Shown here one piece after another: positions 1 through 8,940 of a stretch of DNA of 64,000 nt. The notes beneath the pieces were generated by a model that was given only the letters and a program-made list of their open reading frames with translations, did not search any database and was not told where the DNA came from. Origin of the DNA: Aquimarina amphilecti (GTDB lineage Bacteria > Bacteroidota > Bacteroidia > Flavobacteriales > Flavobacteriaceae); assembly GCF_900109375.1 (NCBI RefSeq), contig NZ_FOAB01000003.1, positions 581,128 to 645,127 on the forward strand, read 5' to 3'. The number at the start of each line of letters is the position of its first letter. The stretch's first letter is position 1. Both the position numbers and the translations under genes were made by a program.

Positions 1-1302
1 GATACCAAGATAGAAGCAGATGAAACGGTTTCCATCTCTATGAGTGGACTATCTCCAGCAACGGTAGCATCTGGAGACATCGATATTACCGATGGTGCCA
101 CATTAAATATTTTAAATGATGATGTTGCCCCTACTCCAACGGCAACAATTGGAGCACCAAGTGCCACAGATACAAGTACTGGAACTATTACTTATACTAT
201 AACATATACAGATGCGGATACAGTAACTTTAGCTACTAGTGATATATCTTTAAATACTACTGGTGATGCAGCAGGTTCTGTAACTATCACAGGGTCAGGA
301 ACAGTTACAAGAATAGTAACGATTAGTAGTATCACTGGTGATGGAACCATCGGAATTTCTATTGCTGCAGGAACTGCAAGTAATACTGCCGGAAATACAG
401 CATTAGCTGCTGGACCAAGTACTACTTTTAATGTTGATAATACTGGTCCAACCGGATTTACCGTTAGCATTGATCAGACCGCTATAAACTTAACAAATGA
501 AACAGGAATTGATTTCACTTTTGGTGCAGCTGAAGTTGGAGCTACGTATAATTATTTATTTGAAAGTGATGGTGGTGGGACCAACGTAACTGGATCGGGA
601 GTCATTGCCACTGCTACAGATCAGATCACTGGAATTAATCTAAGCGGATTAAATGATGGACTAATTACATTAATAGTTACTCTTACTGACGCTCTTGGTA
701 ATACTGAAAGCATATCTGCTGTTGACGTTAGAACTAAGGATACTACACCGCCTACGATAAGCATTTCTTCTACGGAACCTAACCCTACTAGTAACTCTTC
801 ATTCGAAATAACTATAAATTTTAATGAAGATATTACAGGTTTTGATATCAGCGATATCATTGTTGGAAATGGTACAGCTGCTAATCTTTCTGGAGGAGGA
901 TTATCCTATACAGCTACAATAACAGCAACTACACCAGGAACGATAACCGTAGATATTAACCCAAACAGCGTAAATGATCTTTCAGGAAATGGAAATACCG
1001 TAGCAACTCAATTCAGTATCGTATATGATAATTTACTAGATGTTAACGACGAAACTCTAGCAAATGCTCTTACTGTATATCCAACTCCTTCCAATAATAT
1101 TATAAATATCACAGGAGCAATTGGCTTAGAGATAGAGCGTACTGAAATTTTTGATATTCGTGGAAAATTAATTCTTTCACAAAAATTAAATTCTAGTAGC
1201 ATTATAAATACTATAGATATCTCATCAATACGTTCTGGATTATATTTAATAACCATATATTCCGAAACAGGCTCAACGACGAAAAGGATAGTAAAACAGT
1301 AA
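1..1302 (+). CDS. C-terminal part of a large T9SS-secreted Ig-like/Calx-beta repeat surface protein (5' partial)
   Basis: The reading frame is open from base 1, so the gene starts upstream of the window and about 433 residues are visible. The first ~38 residues look like the end of a Calx-beta repeat (acidic EADETVSISMSG followed by LNILNDD). Next come beta-rich, Thr/Ser/Gly-rich Ig-like blocks, with linkers such as NVDNTGPTG and KDTTPPTISI that separate bacterial Ig-like repeats. The last ~75 residues are a type A T9SS sorting domain: a PTPSNNIINI segment, a DIRGKL turn, SGLYLITI, and a basic end TKRIVKQ. The protein should therefore be exported through the Sec and type IX systems and anchored to or released from the cell surface. 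An adhesin or gliding-type role is an inference. No catalytic domain is visible in this part. Confidence 0.85.
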   Translation, partial: DTKIEADETVSISMSGLSPATVASGDIDITDGATLNILNDDVAPTPTATIGAPSATDTSTGTITYTITYTDADTVTLATSDISLNTTGDAAGSVTITGSGTVTRIVTISSITGDGTIGISIAAGTASNTAGNTALAAGPSTTFNVDNTGPTGFTVSIDQTAINLTNETGIDFTFGAAEVGATYNYLFESDGGGTNVTGSGVIATATDQITGINLSGLNDGLITLIVTLTDALGNTESISAVDVRTKDTTPPTISISSTEPNPTSNSSFEITINFNEDITGFDISDIIVGNGTAANLSGGGLSYTATITATTPGTITVDINPNSVNDLSGNGNTVATQFSIVYDNLLDVNDETLANALTVYPTPSNNIINITGAIGLEIERTEIFDIRGKLILSQKLNSSSIINTIDISSIRSGLYLITIYSETGSTTKRIVKQ

Positions 1303-1320
1303 ATTTATTTCACTGTAATA

Positions 1321-1353
1321 AAAAAAGCCGAAGTTATACTTCGGCTTTTTTTA
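1321..1353 (+). terminator. Intrinsic terminator after the T9SS surface protein gene
   Basis: A perfect 8-bp stem (GCCGAAGT at 1327-1334, ACTTCGGC at 1338-1345) with a 3-base loop is flanked by an A-run and followed by a T-run. It lies 18 bp after the stop codon and could also work on the minus strand. Confidence 0.85.
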
Positions 1354-1464
1354 TTTTCATATCTATTTTAAAAATGGATCAAAATACGACTAAAATTTAT
1401 TGACAAACACAAACAAGTATTTCTACCTATTTCGTAACCTCTTAATTCATAGTACTTTTACCTT

Positions 1465-1593
1465 ATGACAACTGCAATAATGACCCCAAACAAAAAGAGA
1501 AATACTATTATAAAACTAATACCTGTTGCCGTTTTGGTAATTATATTGATTGCCCTAGGAATGAATATTTACCTGTTGCTTCGCTTCGTATAG
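1465..1593 (+). CDS. Possible 42-aa single-pass membrane peptide
   Basis: ATG at 1465 opens a 42-residue frame that ends at TAG 1591-1593. The product has a short polar, basic N-terminus (NKKRN) and one hydrophobic stretch of about 20 residues (residues ~16-40, rich in I, L and V), then ends RFV. That composition fits a small inner-membrane protein rather than random AT-rich sequence. The frame sits alone between the terminator of the upstream surface protein and the convergent ABC permease gene. No family is recognised and no clear promoter is visible, so its reality is uncertain. Confidence 0.35.
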   Translation: MTTAIMTPNKKRNTIIKLIPVAVLVIILIALGMNIYLLLRFV

Positions 1594-1613
1594 TATAAAA
1601 ACATACTCTTCCT

Positions 1614-2867
1614 CTACATTCCAGTTCTAATTGCTTCTACCGGATCTAATCTAGCTGCCATCCAAGCAGGAAAAATACCTGCGATAAGACCGATCAAAGT
1701 AGACCAAAACATTCCCCAAAACATATTGGAAGTAGAAAGTATAAACTCGAAATCACCCGTCATACTAGAGGCCCCTTTAGAAATTAACCAAACTAACACT
1801 AAACCAATTAACCCACCAAATACGGCGAGGATCACGGCTTCAAACAAAAATTGAAGCAATATGAATTTTCTCTTAGCTCCTAACGCTTTCTGAATTCCAA
1901 TAAGGTTCGTCCGCTCTTTTACACTAACGAACATAATATTTGCAATACCAAAACCTCCTACTAAAAGCGAAAACATACCAATAAAACCGCCTATTTGAGA
2001 CATTGTTCCTGTGATATTATCTATGAAATCGGTAAAGCCTTGTAATTGATTCACGAAAAAATCATCAATTTCATCTGGCTTTAAACCTCTATAAGAACGC
2101 ACTTTCTGGGTTAAGGAAGCTACAAATTCAGGCACATCGCTACCTGATTCTGGCTTTATAATAATCATTGGAAATGTAAACTTATTATTATCTCCATAAA
2201 GTCTTCTTACTATATTAACCGGTAATATTGCAGCAGTATCTTTAGAACCGCCAAAAAGACCACTCCCCTCTTTCTTTAAAACACCAATTACCGTAAATTT
2301 TCTACCATAAACACGAATCTTTTTACCAATTGGATCACTCGACCCAAAAAGACTATTGGCTATTTCATCACCAATTACAATTACTGGAGCTCCTCCTACT
2401 GATTCTTGCTCATTATAAAATCTTCCTTGGACTACTTGCAACTCTTCAATATCATAATAATCATTAGTAACCGGTACCATATCCACATTACTAATACTTT
2501 TATCATTATACTTTAAAGTTTCTTGCCCAACATTTAACAAAAAACTTGCTGCCTTCAGATCTGGCATAGTTCTTTTTACGTGCTGATATTCTTCAAAAGT
2601 TACATCAGGAAATTGTTCTCTTTTCCAATCAGGAACCTGAGTAGGTCCAAAAGAGATTCTAGTAAGATATATGGTACTATTATCTAAAGAACTTATACTT
2701 CCTTTAATTTCTTTCTCTAAGGAATCAACCGCAGCAAGAACTCCAATAATGGAGAATATACCAATAGTAACTCCTAACAAAGATAGAAAGGTTCTTAATT
2801 TATTGTTTCGAAGAGCGTTAATCGCAAAATTAAAACTCTCTTTTAGTACTCTAAGATAGATAAGCAT
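1614..2867 (-). CDS. MacB-type ABC transporter permease
   Basis: A permease of the MacB/FtsX superfamily of about 417 residues. Near the N-terminus is ALRNNKLRTFLSLLGVTIG, the typical first membrane segment. A MacB_PCD-like periplasmic domain follows (residues ~45-270), then three C-terminal membrane helices of the FtsX domain containing GIQKALGAKRKFILLQFL, and the usual end LDPVEAIRTGM. Such proteins pair with a LolD/MacB-like ATPase for mechanotransmission, lipoprotein release or export of small molecules. No ATPase gene is adjacent, so the partner is elsewhere. I prefer the ATG at 2867 (MLIYLRVLKESF). A longer frame from 2912 would add 15 residues without family character. The substrate is unknown. 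Confidence 0.85.
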   Translation of the reverse strand: MLIYLRVLKESFNFAINALRNNKLRTFLSLLGVTIGIFSIIGVLAAVDSLEKEIKGSISSLDNSTIYLTRISFGPTQVPDWKREQFPDVTFEEYQHVKRTMPDLKAASFLLNVGQETLKYNDKSISNVDMVPVTNDYYDIEELQVVQGRFYNEQESVGGAPVIVIGDEIANSLFGSSDPIGKKIRVYGRKFTVIGVLKKEGSGLFGGSKDTAAILPVNIVRRLYGDNNKFTFPMIIIKPESGSDVPEFVASLTQKVRSYRGLKPDEIDDFFVNQLQGFTDFIDNITGTMSQIGGFIGMFSLLVGGFGIANIMFVSVKERTNLIGIQKALGAKRKFILLQFLFEAVILAVFGGLIGLVLVWLISKGASSMTGDFEFILSTSNMFWGMFWSTLIGLIAGIFPAWMAARLDPVEAIRTGM

Positions 2868-2951
2868 GTGCTGTTTTTTGAACAATATAAAGATAGGACG
2901 TTTTCCTTGCAATTTTGTTACAAAATATCTAAAACAATTACGCGCAATGGG

Positions 2952-2983
2952 TTGTCTAATTGATAACTAAATTGCTACTTTTG
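2952..2983 (+). promoter_or_regulatory. Predicted Bacteroidota-type promoter of purH
   Basis: A TTG at 2952-2954 and TACTTTTG at 2976-2983 are separated by 21 bp, matching the flavobacterial -33 TTG / -7 TAnnTTTG pattern. The -7 box lies about 24 bp before the purH ATG at 3007. Confidence 0.6.
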
Positions 2984-3006
2984 CGTTTTACTAACTAAAA
3001 ATTGTC

Positions 3007-4539
3007 ATGAGCAACACAAAAACCGCTAAATCTGCCTTAATTTCTGTATTCAGTAAAGACGGGTTAGCACCTATCGTTAAAAAATTAGATGAACTTGGTA
3101 TTACTATCTATTCTACTGGTGGTACTGAAAAATTTATAAAAGATCAGGGAGTGAATGTTATTCCAGTGGAGGATGTTACTTCTTACCCTTCTATTCTTGG
3201 AGGAAGAGTTAAAACTTTACACCCAAAAGTGTTTGGAGGAATTCTAAATCGTCAAAATAATGATAGTGATGTTGCAGAGCTTGAACAGTATGAAATTCCA
3301 CAAATTGACATCGTGATTGTTGATTTATATCCATTTGAAAAAACAGTTGCATCAGGTGCGCCTGAACAAGATATTATTGAAAAAATTGATATCGGAGGGA
3401 TTTCTTTAATTAGAGCAGCAGCTAAGAATTTTGCAGATGTAACGTGTGTAGCTTCTGTAGAAGATTACGCTGAATTTTTAGAGGTCATTTCGGAAGGAAA
3501 TGGTAGTATCTCACTAAAAGATCGTAAGCGTTTTGCTGCGAAGGCATTTAATGTTTCTTCTCACTACGACAGTGCTATTTTTAATTATTTCAATAGTGAT
3601 CATGAAATTGCTTCACTTAAGATTAGTGAAACCAAAGGAAAAGTTTTACGCTACGGTGAAAATCCCCATCAAAAAGGATTTTTCTTTGGGGATTTTGATG
3701 CAATGTTTGATAAATTACATGGAAAAGAATTATCATACAACAACCTTCTTGATGTAGACGCTGCAGTAAGTTTAATGAATGAATTTAAGGACGATGCACC
3801 TACTTTTGCTATCCTTAAACATAATAATGCTTGTGGATTAGCACAAAGGCCTACTATACATCAAGCATATGTAGACGCATTAGCTGGTGATCCTACTTCT
3901 GCATTTGGAGGTGTACTAGTTAGTAATACCGAAATTGATATTGCTACTGCTGAAGAAATTCATAAATTGTTCTGTGAAGTAGTGATTGCTCCATCATATA
4001 GTGATAAAGCTTTAGAAATATTAAAAGGAAAGAAAAACAGAATCATTCTGATTCAAAAAAATATCGAGTTACCAAAAACACAAGTTCGTTCTTGTCTTAA
4101 TGGTGCTTTGGTTCAGGATAAAGATTTAAAAACTGATGCTAAAGAAGACTTGAATACCGTAACTAAAGTAACTCCAACGGAAACACAGATTGAAGATTTA
4201 CTATTTGCTTCTAAGATTTGCAAACACACGAAATCTAATACTATTGTTTTTACCAAAGGGAAGCAATTATTAGCTAGTGGAACTGGACAAACGTCTAGAG
4301 TAGATGCGCTAAAACAATCTGTAGAAAAAGCAAAATCATTTAATTTTGATCTTAATGGGGCTGTCATGGCAAGTGACGCATTCTTCCCATTCCCTGATTG
4401 TGTGGAACTTGCAGACAATGCCGGCATTAAAGCGGTTATACAACCTGGGGGTTCTATAAAAGATCAATTAAGTATTGATTACTGTGACGCAAACGGAATT
4501 GCTATGGTAATGACCGGAACACGTCATTTTAAGCATTAA
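3007..4539 (+). CDS. purH: Bifunctional AICAR formyltransferase / IMP cyclohydrolase PurH
   Basis: PurH catalyses the last two steps of de novo purine synthesis, formylation of AICAR and ring closure to IMP, in the cytoplasm. The 510-residue length is normal. The N-terminal MGS-like cyclohydrolase domain (residues ~8-150) starts with KSALISVFSKDGL and has STGGTEKFI and GGRVKTLHPKVFGGI. The C-terminal transformylase domain carries LRYGENPHQKG and the active-site K271-H272-N-N-A-C-G. The end MTGTRHFKH is the standard PurH terminus. It has its own predicted promoter at 2952-2983. mreB begins 43 bp after the stop, so some co-transcription with the cell-shape genes is possible. Confidence 0.98.
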   Translation: MSNTKTAKSALISVFSKDGLAPIVKKLDELGITIYSTGGTEKFIKDQGVNVIPVEDVTSYPSILGGRVKTLHPKVFGGILNRQNNDSDVAELEQYEIPQIDIVIVDLYPFEKTVASGAPEQDIIEKIDIGGISLIRAAAKNFADVTCVASVEDYAEFLEVISEGNGSISLKDRKRFAAKAFNVSSHYDSAIFNYFNSDHEIASLKISETKGKVLRYGENPHQKGFFFGDFDAMFDKLHGKELSYNNLLDVDAAVSLMNEFKDDAPTFAILKHNNACGLAQRPTIHQAYVDALAGDPTSAFGGVLVSNTEIDIATAEEIHKLFCEVVIAPSYSDKALEILKGKKNRIILIQKNIELPKTQVRSCLNGALVQDKDLKTDAKEDLNTVTKVTPTETQIEDLLFASKICKHTKSNTIVFTKGKQLLASGTGQTSRVDALKQSVEKAKSFNFDLNGAVMASDAFFPFPDCVELADNAGIKAVIQPGGSIKDQLSIDYCDANGIAMVMTGTRHFKH

Positions 4540-4582
4540 TTTTAGTACATTTACTCAATTCTAACCCTTTTTATCGTTTTAT

Positions 4583-5611
4583 ATGGGATTTTTCGACTTC
4601 TTTACTGAAGAAATTGCTATAGATTTAGGTACCGCAAATACCTTAGTTATTCATAATGACAAAGTAGTGGTGGATAGTCCATCCATTGTTGCCAGGGATA
4701 TTATGTCTGGAAAAATAATTGCAGCAGGTAAAGAAGCTGCAATGATGCAAGGAAAAACACACGAGAACATAAAAACCATTAGACCATTAAAAGATGGAGT
4801 AATTGCAGATTTTGATGCTAGTGAAAAAATGATAAGCATGTTTATTAAAGATATTCCTGCTTTGAAAAAAAAGATCTTTACTCCTGCACTTAGAATGGTT
4901 ATCTGTATTCCTTCTGGGATTACGGAGGTAGAAATGCGTGCTGTAAAAGAAAGTGCAGAGCGAGTTAATGGAAAAGAAGTATATCTTATTCACGAACCAA
5001 TGGCTGCAGCTATTGGTATTGGTGTTGATATTATGCAGCCTAAAGGAAATATGATCGTAGATATCGGTGGAGGTACTACAGAAATTGCAGTAATTGCTTT
5101 AGGAGGAATTGTATGTGACAAATCTGTAAAGATTGCAGGTGATGTTTTCACTAATGACATTATATATTACATGAGAACTCAACATAACTTATATGTTGGT
5201 GAACGAACTGCAGAAAAAATAAAAATACAGATTGGAGCTGCAACCGAAGATTTAGAATTACCTCCAGAAGAAATGAATGTACAAGGTCGTGATCTTCTTA
5301 CAGGGAAGCCAAAACAGGTTCAGATATCATTCCGTGAAATTGCTAAAGCTTTAGATAAATCCATTCTTAGAATTGAAGATGCTGTAATGGAAACATTATC
5401 GCAAACACCGCCAGAACTTGCTGCAGACATCTACAACACTGGTATTTATCTTGCCGGAGGAGGTTCAATGCTAAGAGGTCTTGACAAAAGATTGTCTCAA
5501 AAAACTGATTTACCTGTTTATATCGCAGAAGACCCGTTGAGAGCAGTTGTAAGGGGAACTGGAATTACCCTTAAAAACATTAATAGATATAAGAGTGTAT
5601 TGATTAAATAA
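4583..5611 (+). CDS. mreB: Rod shape-determining actin homologue MreB
   Basis: MreB is the bacterial actin that assembles on the inner membrane and directs the elongation complex. The 342-residue protein opens with an amphipathic segment (MGFFDFFTEEI), then phosphate-binding loop 1 IDLGTANTLV (residues ~13-22). The second phosphate-binding motif IVDIGGGTTEIAVI is near residue 160, and an adenosine motif AGGGSMLRGLD is near residue 295. It is the first gene of the mreB-mreC-mreD-mrdA-rodA run. A weak TACATTTA at 4546-4553 could be a -7 box between purH and mreB. No unusual residues were seen. Confidence 0.97.
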   Translation: MGFFDFFTEEIAIDLGTANTLVIHNDKVVVDSPSIVARDIMSGKIIAAGKEAAMMQGKTHENIKTIRPLKDGVIADFDASEKMISMFIKDIPALKKKIFTPALRMVICIPSGITEVEMRAVKESAERVNGKEVYLIHEPMAAAIGIGVDIMQPKGNMIVDIGGGTTEIAVIALGGIVCDKSVKIAGDVFTNDIIYYMRTQHNLYVGERTAEKIKIQIGAATEDLELPPEEMNVQGRDLLTGKPKQVQISFREIAKALDKSILRIEDAVMETLSQTPPELAADIYNTGIYLAGGGSMLRGLDKRLSQKTDLPVYIAEDPLRAVVRGTGITLKNINRYKSVLIK

Positions 5612-5748
5612 TAGTTTTTTATAAAAATTATAAGTAGAATATACCTAAAATTCATTTTTAACGTTATTCTGCTTTAATTGTTTTTAATCAAGTGAAAAAA
5701 CACACTATAAAAACATAATATTATTAGAATTTAGTATCCCCATAAGAC

Positions 5749-6576
5749 ATGCAGCAGATTATCAATTTTTTAATACGGAACAAAAACTTCCTATTATTTT
5801 TGCTGCTTTTGTTTTTATCATTAATTCTTACAATTCAATCTCATAGTTATCACAAGAGTAAATTTATAAGTTCTACCAATTTTCTTTCAGGAGGTGTTTA
5901 TGGGTGGAGATATTCGATAAATAATTATTTTGGACTCAAGAATAAAAATGAACGTCTATTAGAAGAAAACGTACAGTTACGAAATCGACTAAGTAAATTA
6001 ACTAGGGATACGATAGCTACCACATATATAGACACATCATCTTTTAATCAACCTTATACTTTTATAGAAGGGAATGTTTATAAAAATGATTATAGCAAAG
6101 CTGACAACTACATTCTGATCAATAAAGGTGAAAAAGATGGTATTGAATCAGATATGGGGATAATTACAGACAAAGGAATTGTAGGTATTGTAGAGAACAC
6201 CTCTAAAAACTACAGTAGAGTTATTTCTATATTAAATAGTAATTCTAGAATTAATGCGGGATTAAAAAGATCCAATCAATACGGATCTTTAGTTTGGAAT
6301 GGTAAAGATCCAAACATAGTTCAACTAGAAACTGTTCCAAGACAAGCTATCTTAAAAAAAGGAGATACGATTATCACTAATGGGCGATCTACTATTTTTC
6401 CTAGAGGAATAGGAATTGGAACAATATTAAACTATGAATTAGATCAAAATCAGAGTTATTTTTTAATTGATGTCCAATTATTTAATGACATGACGGATAT
6501 CGGCTTTATATATGCAATAAGAAGTAATCACGCAACAGAAATTAAATTGTTAGAAACCCCTAAAGTAGATGAATAA
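5749..6576 (+). CDS. mreC: Rod shape-determining protein MreC
   Basis: MreC is the bitopic scaffold of the elongasome, linking MreB in the cytoplasm to PBP2 in the periplasm. The 275-residue protein has one N-terminal membrane helix (residues ~10-30), a short coiled coil (KNKNERLLEENVQLRNRL, residues ~65-82), and then the beta-rich MreC domain with LINKGEKDGIESDMGIITDKG and a GDTIITNG strand. It follows mreB after a 137-bp gap in which I see no gene and no clear terminator. Its end overlaps the mreD start by 8 bp, indicating translational coupling. Confidence 0.95.
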   Translation: MQQIINFLIRNKNFLLFLLLLFLSLILTIQSHSYHKSKFISSTNFLSGGVYGWRYSINNYFGLKNKNERLLEENVQLRNRLSKLTRDTIATTYIDTSSFNQPYTFIEGNVYKNDYSKADNYILINKGEKDGIESDMGIITDKGIVGIVENTSKNYSRVISILNSNSRINAGLKRSNQYGSLVWNGKDPNIVQLETVPRQAILKKGDTIITNGRSTIFPRGIGIGTILNYELDQNQSYFLIDVQLFNDMTDIGFIYAIRSNHATEIKLLETPKVDE

Positions 6577-7075
6577 TAATATTCTTTTATATATAGGTAG
6601 ATTCCTAATTCTGGTTTTAGTTCAAGTTTTTGTGCTTAATCATATAAACTTTTTGGGGTACCTAAACCCCTATATATATATTATTTTCATTCTACTTGCT
6701 CCAATAAATATAAATAAAAGCTTATTCCTCTTTTTAAGTTTTATTTTAGGGTTAACCATAGATTTATTTGGAGATTCTGGTGGTATCCACGCTACAGCTT
6801 GTATATGCATAGCATATTTACGCCCTGTAATTCTAAGATCAGTTTTTGGATTAAGCTATGAGTTCCAAACAGTGAAGTTAAGCAAAGTAGGTTTTGGCCA
6901 GCGTTTAGCATATGTAACCTTAATAGTTTTGATACATCATATCATACTTTTCTCATTAGAAATATTTAACTTTTCTCACATACTATTAATTGCCAAAAAA
7001 ACGTTATTTTCTAGTCTATTTTCAATCATAGTCATTATGGTTGTTCTAGTATTGTTCAGAAGAAAAGACTCATGA
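6569..7075 (+). CDS. mreD: Rod shape-determining membrane protein MreD
   Basis: A very hydrophobic 168-residue protein with about five membrane segments. It is positioned where MreD is expected, between mreC and mrdA. The segment LGLTIDLFGDSGGIHATACICIAYLRP resembles the conserved G-hydrophobic-D segment of MreD (GLlxDlfs). MreD is the polytopic inner-membrane partner of MreC in the elongation complex. The gene overlaps mreC by 8 bp and mrdA by 4 bp (ATGA), so the block is a coupled operon. MreD sequences diverge strongly, so part of the call rests on context. Confidence 0.92.
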   Translation: MNNNILLYIGRFLILVLVQVFVLNHINFLGYLNPYIYIIFILLAPININKSLFLFLSFILGLTIDLFGDSGGIHATACICIAYLRPVILRSVFGLSYEFQTVKLSKVGFGQRLAYVTLIVLIHHIILFSLEIFNFSHILLIAKKTLFSSLFSIIVIMVVLVLFRRKDS

Positions 7076-8940
7076 GAAAATTATTACTTTATCTTATCAT
7101 CATAAGCACCGGTATTGTATTCACCGCAAGACTTTTTTATTTACAAATCTACAACACTTCTTTTGCTGCACTATCGGAAGATAATGCAATCAAAGTATTA
7201 TATGATTACCCGCAACGAGGAGCTATATATGATAGAAATGGTAAGCTTTTAGTTACCAATCAACCTTCTTATGATGTAATGGTAATACCAAGAGAACTAA
7301 AACCATTCGATACTTTAGAATTTTGTTCAATACTTAAGATCACAAAAGAAAAACTCGTTAAGCAATTGAGCAAAGCAAGGGTCTACTCCCCTCGTGTTCC
7401 ATCTGTAGTCATTCCTCAATTAACCAAAGATGAGTATGCATACTTACAAGAAAAAATGCGAAAATTTGATGGTTTTTACATACAAAAACGTTCTCTTAGA
7501 GATTATCATACCATAAATGCTTCAAACGTACTTGGGTATATTGCCGAAGTAAATGATGGATTAATAAAAAAGGATCCTTACTATCTCTCCGGTGATTTAA
7601 TTGGAATGCAAGGAGTAGAAAAACAATATGAGAACCAACTCCGAGGAATAAAAGGAATAAAACGAATACAGAAAGACAGGTTCAACAGAGATATTGGTCC
7701 TTATAAAAATGGTAAATACGATACGCTTCCCGTTAATGGTAAAGATCTTACTATAACTATTGACGAAGAATTACAGGCATACGGTCAAAAATTAATGGAG
7801 AATAAGCGAGGTGGTATCGTGGCGTTAGATCCTGCAACAGGAGAAATTCTAACATTAATAACAGCTCCAAGTTATAAACCAGAATTATTAGTAGGAAGAA
7901 AAAGATCTCCTAATTACACTAGACTACACTATGATTCTATCTCTAGACCATTATTTGATCGTGGTGTAAAAGGAGAATATCCTCCTGGATCTCCATTTAA
8001 AGCAATAACTGCATTGATTGGACTACAAGAAGGAGTTGTAGACACTAAAGAAAGTTTTTCTTGTAATCATGGATTTCGATATGGTAAAAAGGCCAAACTG
8101 GGTTGTCATGCGCATAGAAGTCCTTTAAGCATGATACCTGGTATTGCTCAATCATGTAATGCTTACTTCGCAAATGTATATTTAAGAAGTATTAATAAAT
8201 ATGACACTCCTCAAGAAGGTATAGACAACTGGGAAAAACATGTAGAAAGTTTTGGACTAGGGAATTATCTAGGCAACGATTTATCAAGTGGAAGTAAAGG
8301 GTTAATACCGAATTCCAAATTTTACAATAGACAATACAACTACCCTAAATATAAATGGTACCCTACCGCTACTATATCAAATGCTATTGGACAAGGAGAA
8401 GTGTTAGCTACACCAATTCAATTAGCAAACATGACTGCAGCCATAGCGAATAGAGGATATTTTCATACTCCACATATAATCAAAGCTATTGATGGCCAAC
8501 CTATAGAGATTGAAAATTTTACCAAACCTAAATACACAACAATAAATAAAGAGCATTTTGAACCAGTAATCGAAGGAATGCATCAAGTATATACTCAAGG
8601 TACTGCCGCATCATTACAAGTAAAAGATATAGAAATCTGCGGTAAAACAGGAACTGCAGAAAATTACACCGTAGTCGACGGAGAACGTATGCAATTGACT
8701 GATCATTCAGTTTTTATAGCCTTTGCGCCCAAAAACAATCCAAAAATTGCTCTTACAGTATTCATAGAAAATGGATATTGGGGATCCAGATATGCTGGTA
8801 AAATTGCCAGTTTAATGATAGAAAAATACTTAAAACAATCTATCTCCAGAACTGATCTTGAAGATTGGGTATTAACACATAGCCTCGAAGAAGAATATGC
8901 AAAACCTTATAGCGGAGAACCTTTTAAAATCAACCAATAA
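7072..8940 (+). CDS. mrdA: Penicillin-binding protein 2, elongasome transpeptidase
   Basis: PBP2 crosslinks new peptidoglycan during side-wall growth. The 622-residue protein has an N-terminal membrane anchor (residues ~4-24) and a PBP dimerisation domain starting at YPQRGAIYDRNGKLL. The transpeptidase domain has the catalytic tetrad S307-P-F-K310, the S361-C-N363 motif and K525-T-G-T528, all intact. It overlaps mreD by 4 bp and its TAA shares a base with the rodA ATG (TAATG). This tight coupling with rodA, the partner glycosyltransferase, is the classic arrangement. Confidence 0.97.
   Translation: MRKLLLYLIIISTGIVFTARLFYLQIYNTSFAALSEDNAIKVLYDYPQRGAIYDRNGKLLVTNQPSYDVMVIPRELKPFDTLEFCSILKITKEKLVKQLSKARVYSPRVPSVVIPQLTKDEYAYLQEKMRKFDGFYIQKRSLRDYHTINASNVLGYIAEVNDGLIKKDPYYLSGDLIGMQGVEKQYENQLRGIKGIKRIQKDRFNRDIGPYKNGKYDTLPVNGKDLTITIDEELQAYGQKLMENKRGGIVALDPATGEILTLITAPSYKPELLVGRKRSPNYTRLHYDSISRPLFDRGVKGEYPPGSPFKAITALIGLQEGVVDTKESFSCNHGFRYGKKAKLGCHAHRSPLSMIPGIAQSCNAYFANVYLRSINKYDTPQEGIDNWEKHVESFGLGNYLGNDLSSGSKGLIPNSKFYNRQYNYPKYKWYPTATISNAIGQGEVLATPIQLANMTAAIANRGYFHTPHIIKAIDGQPIEIENFTKPKYTTINKEHFEPVIEGMHQVYTQGTAASLQVKDIEICGKTGTAENYTVVDGERMQLTDHSVFIAFAPKNNPKIALTVFIENGYWGSRYAGKIASLMIEKYLKQSISRTDLEDWVLTHSLEEEYAKPYSGEPFKINQ

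Noticed and set aside
192-1256. Antisense frames across the T9SS surface protein
   Set aside because: Low-complexity Thr/Ser/Gly codons on the plus strand create open antisense frames rich in Val and Ile. No signal or domain is visible.
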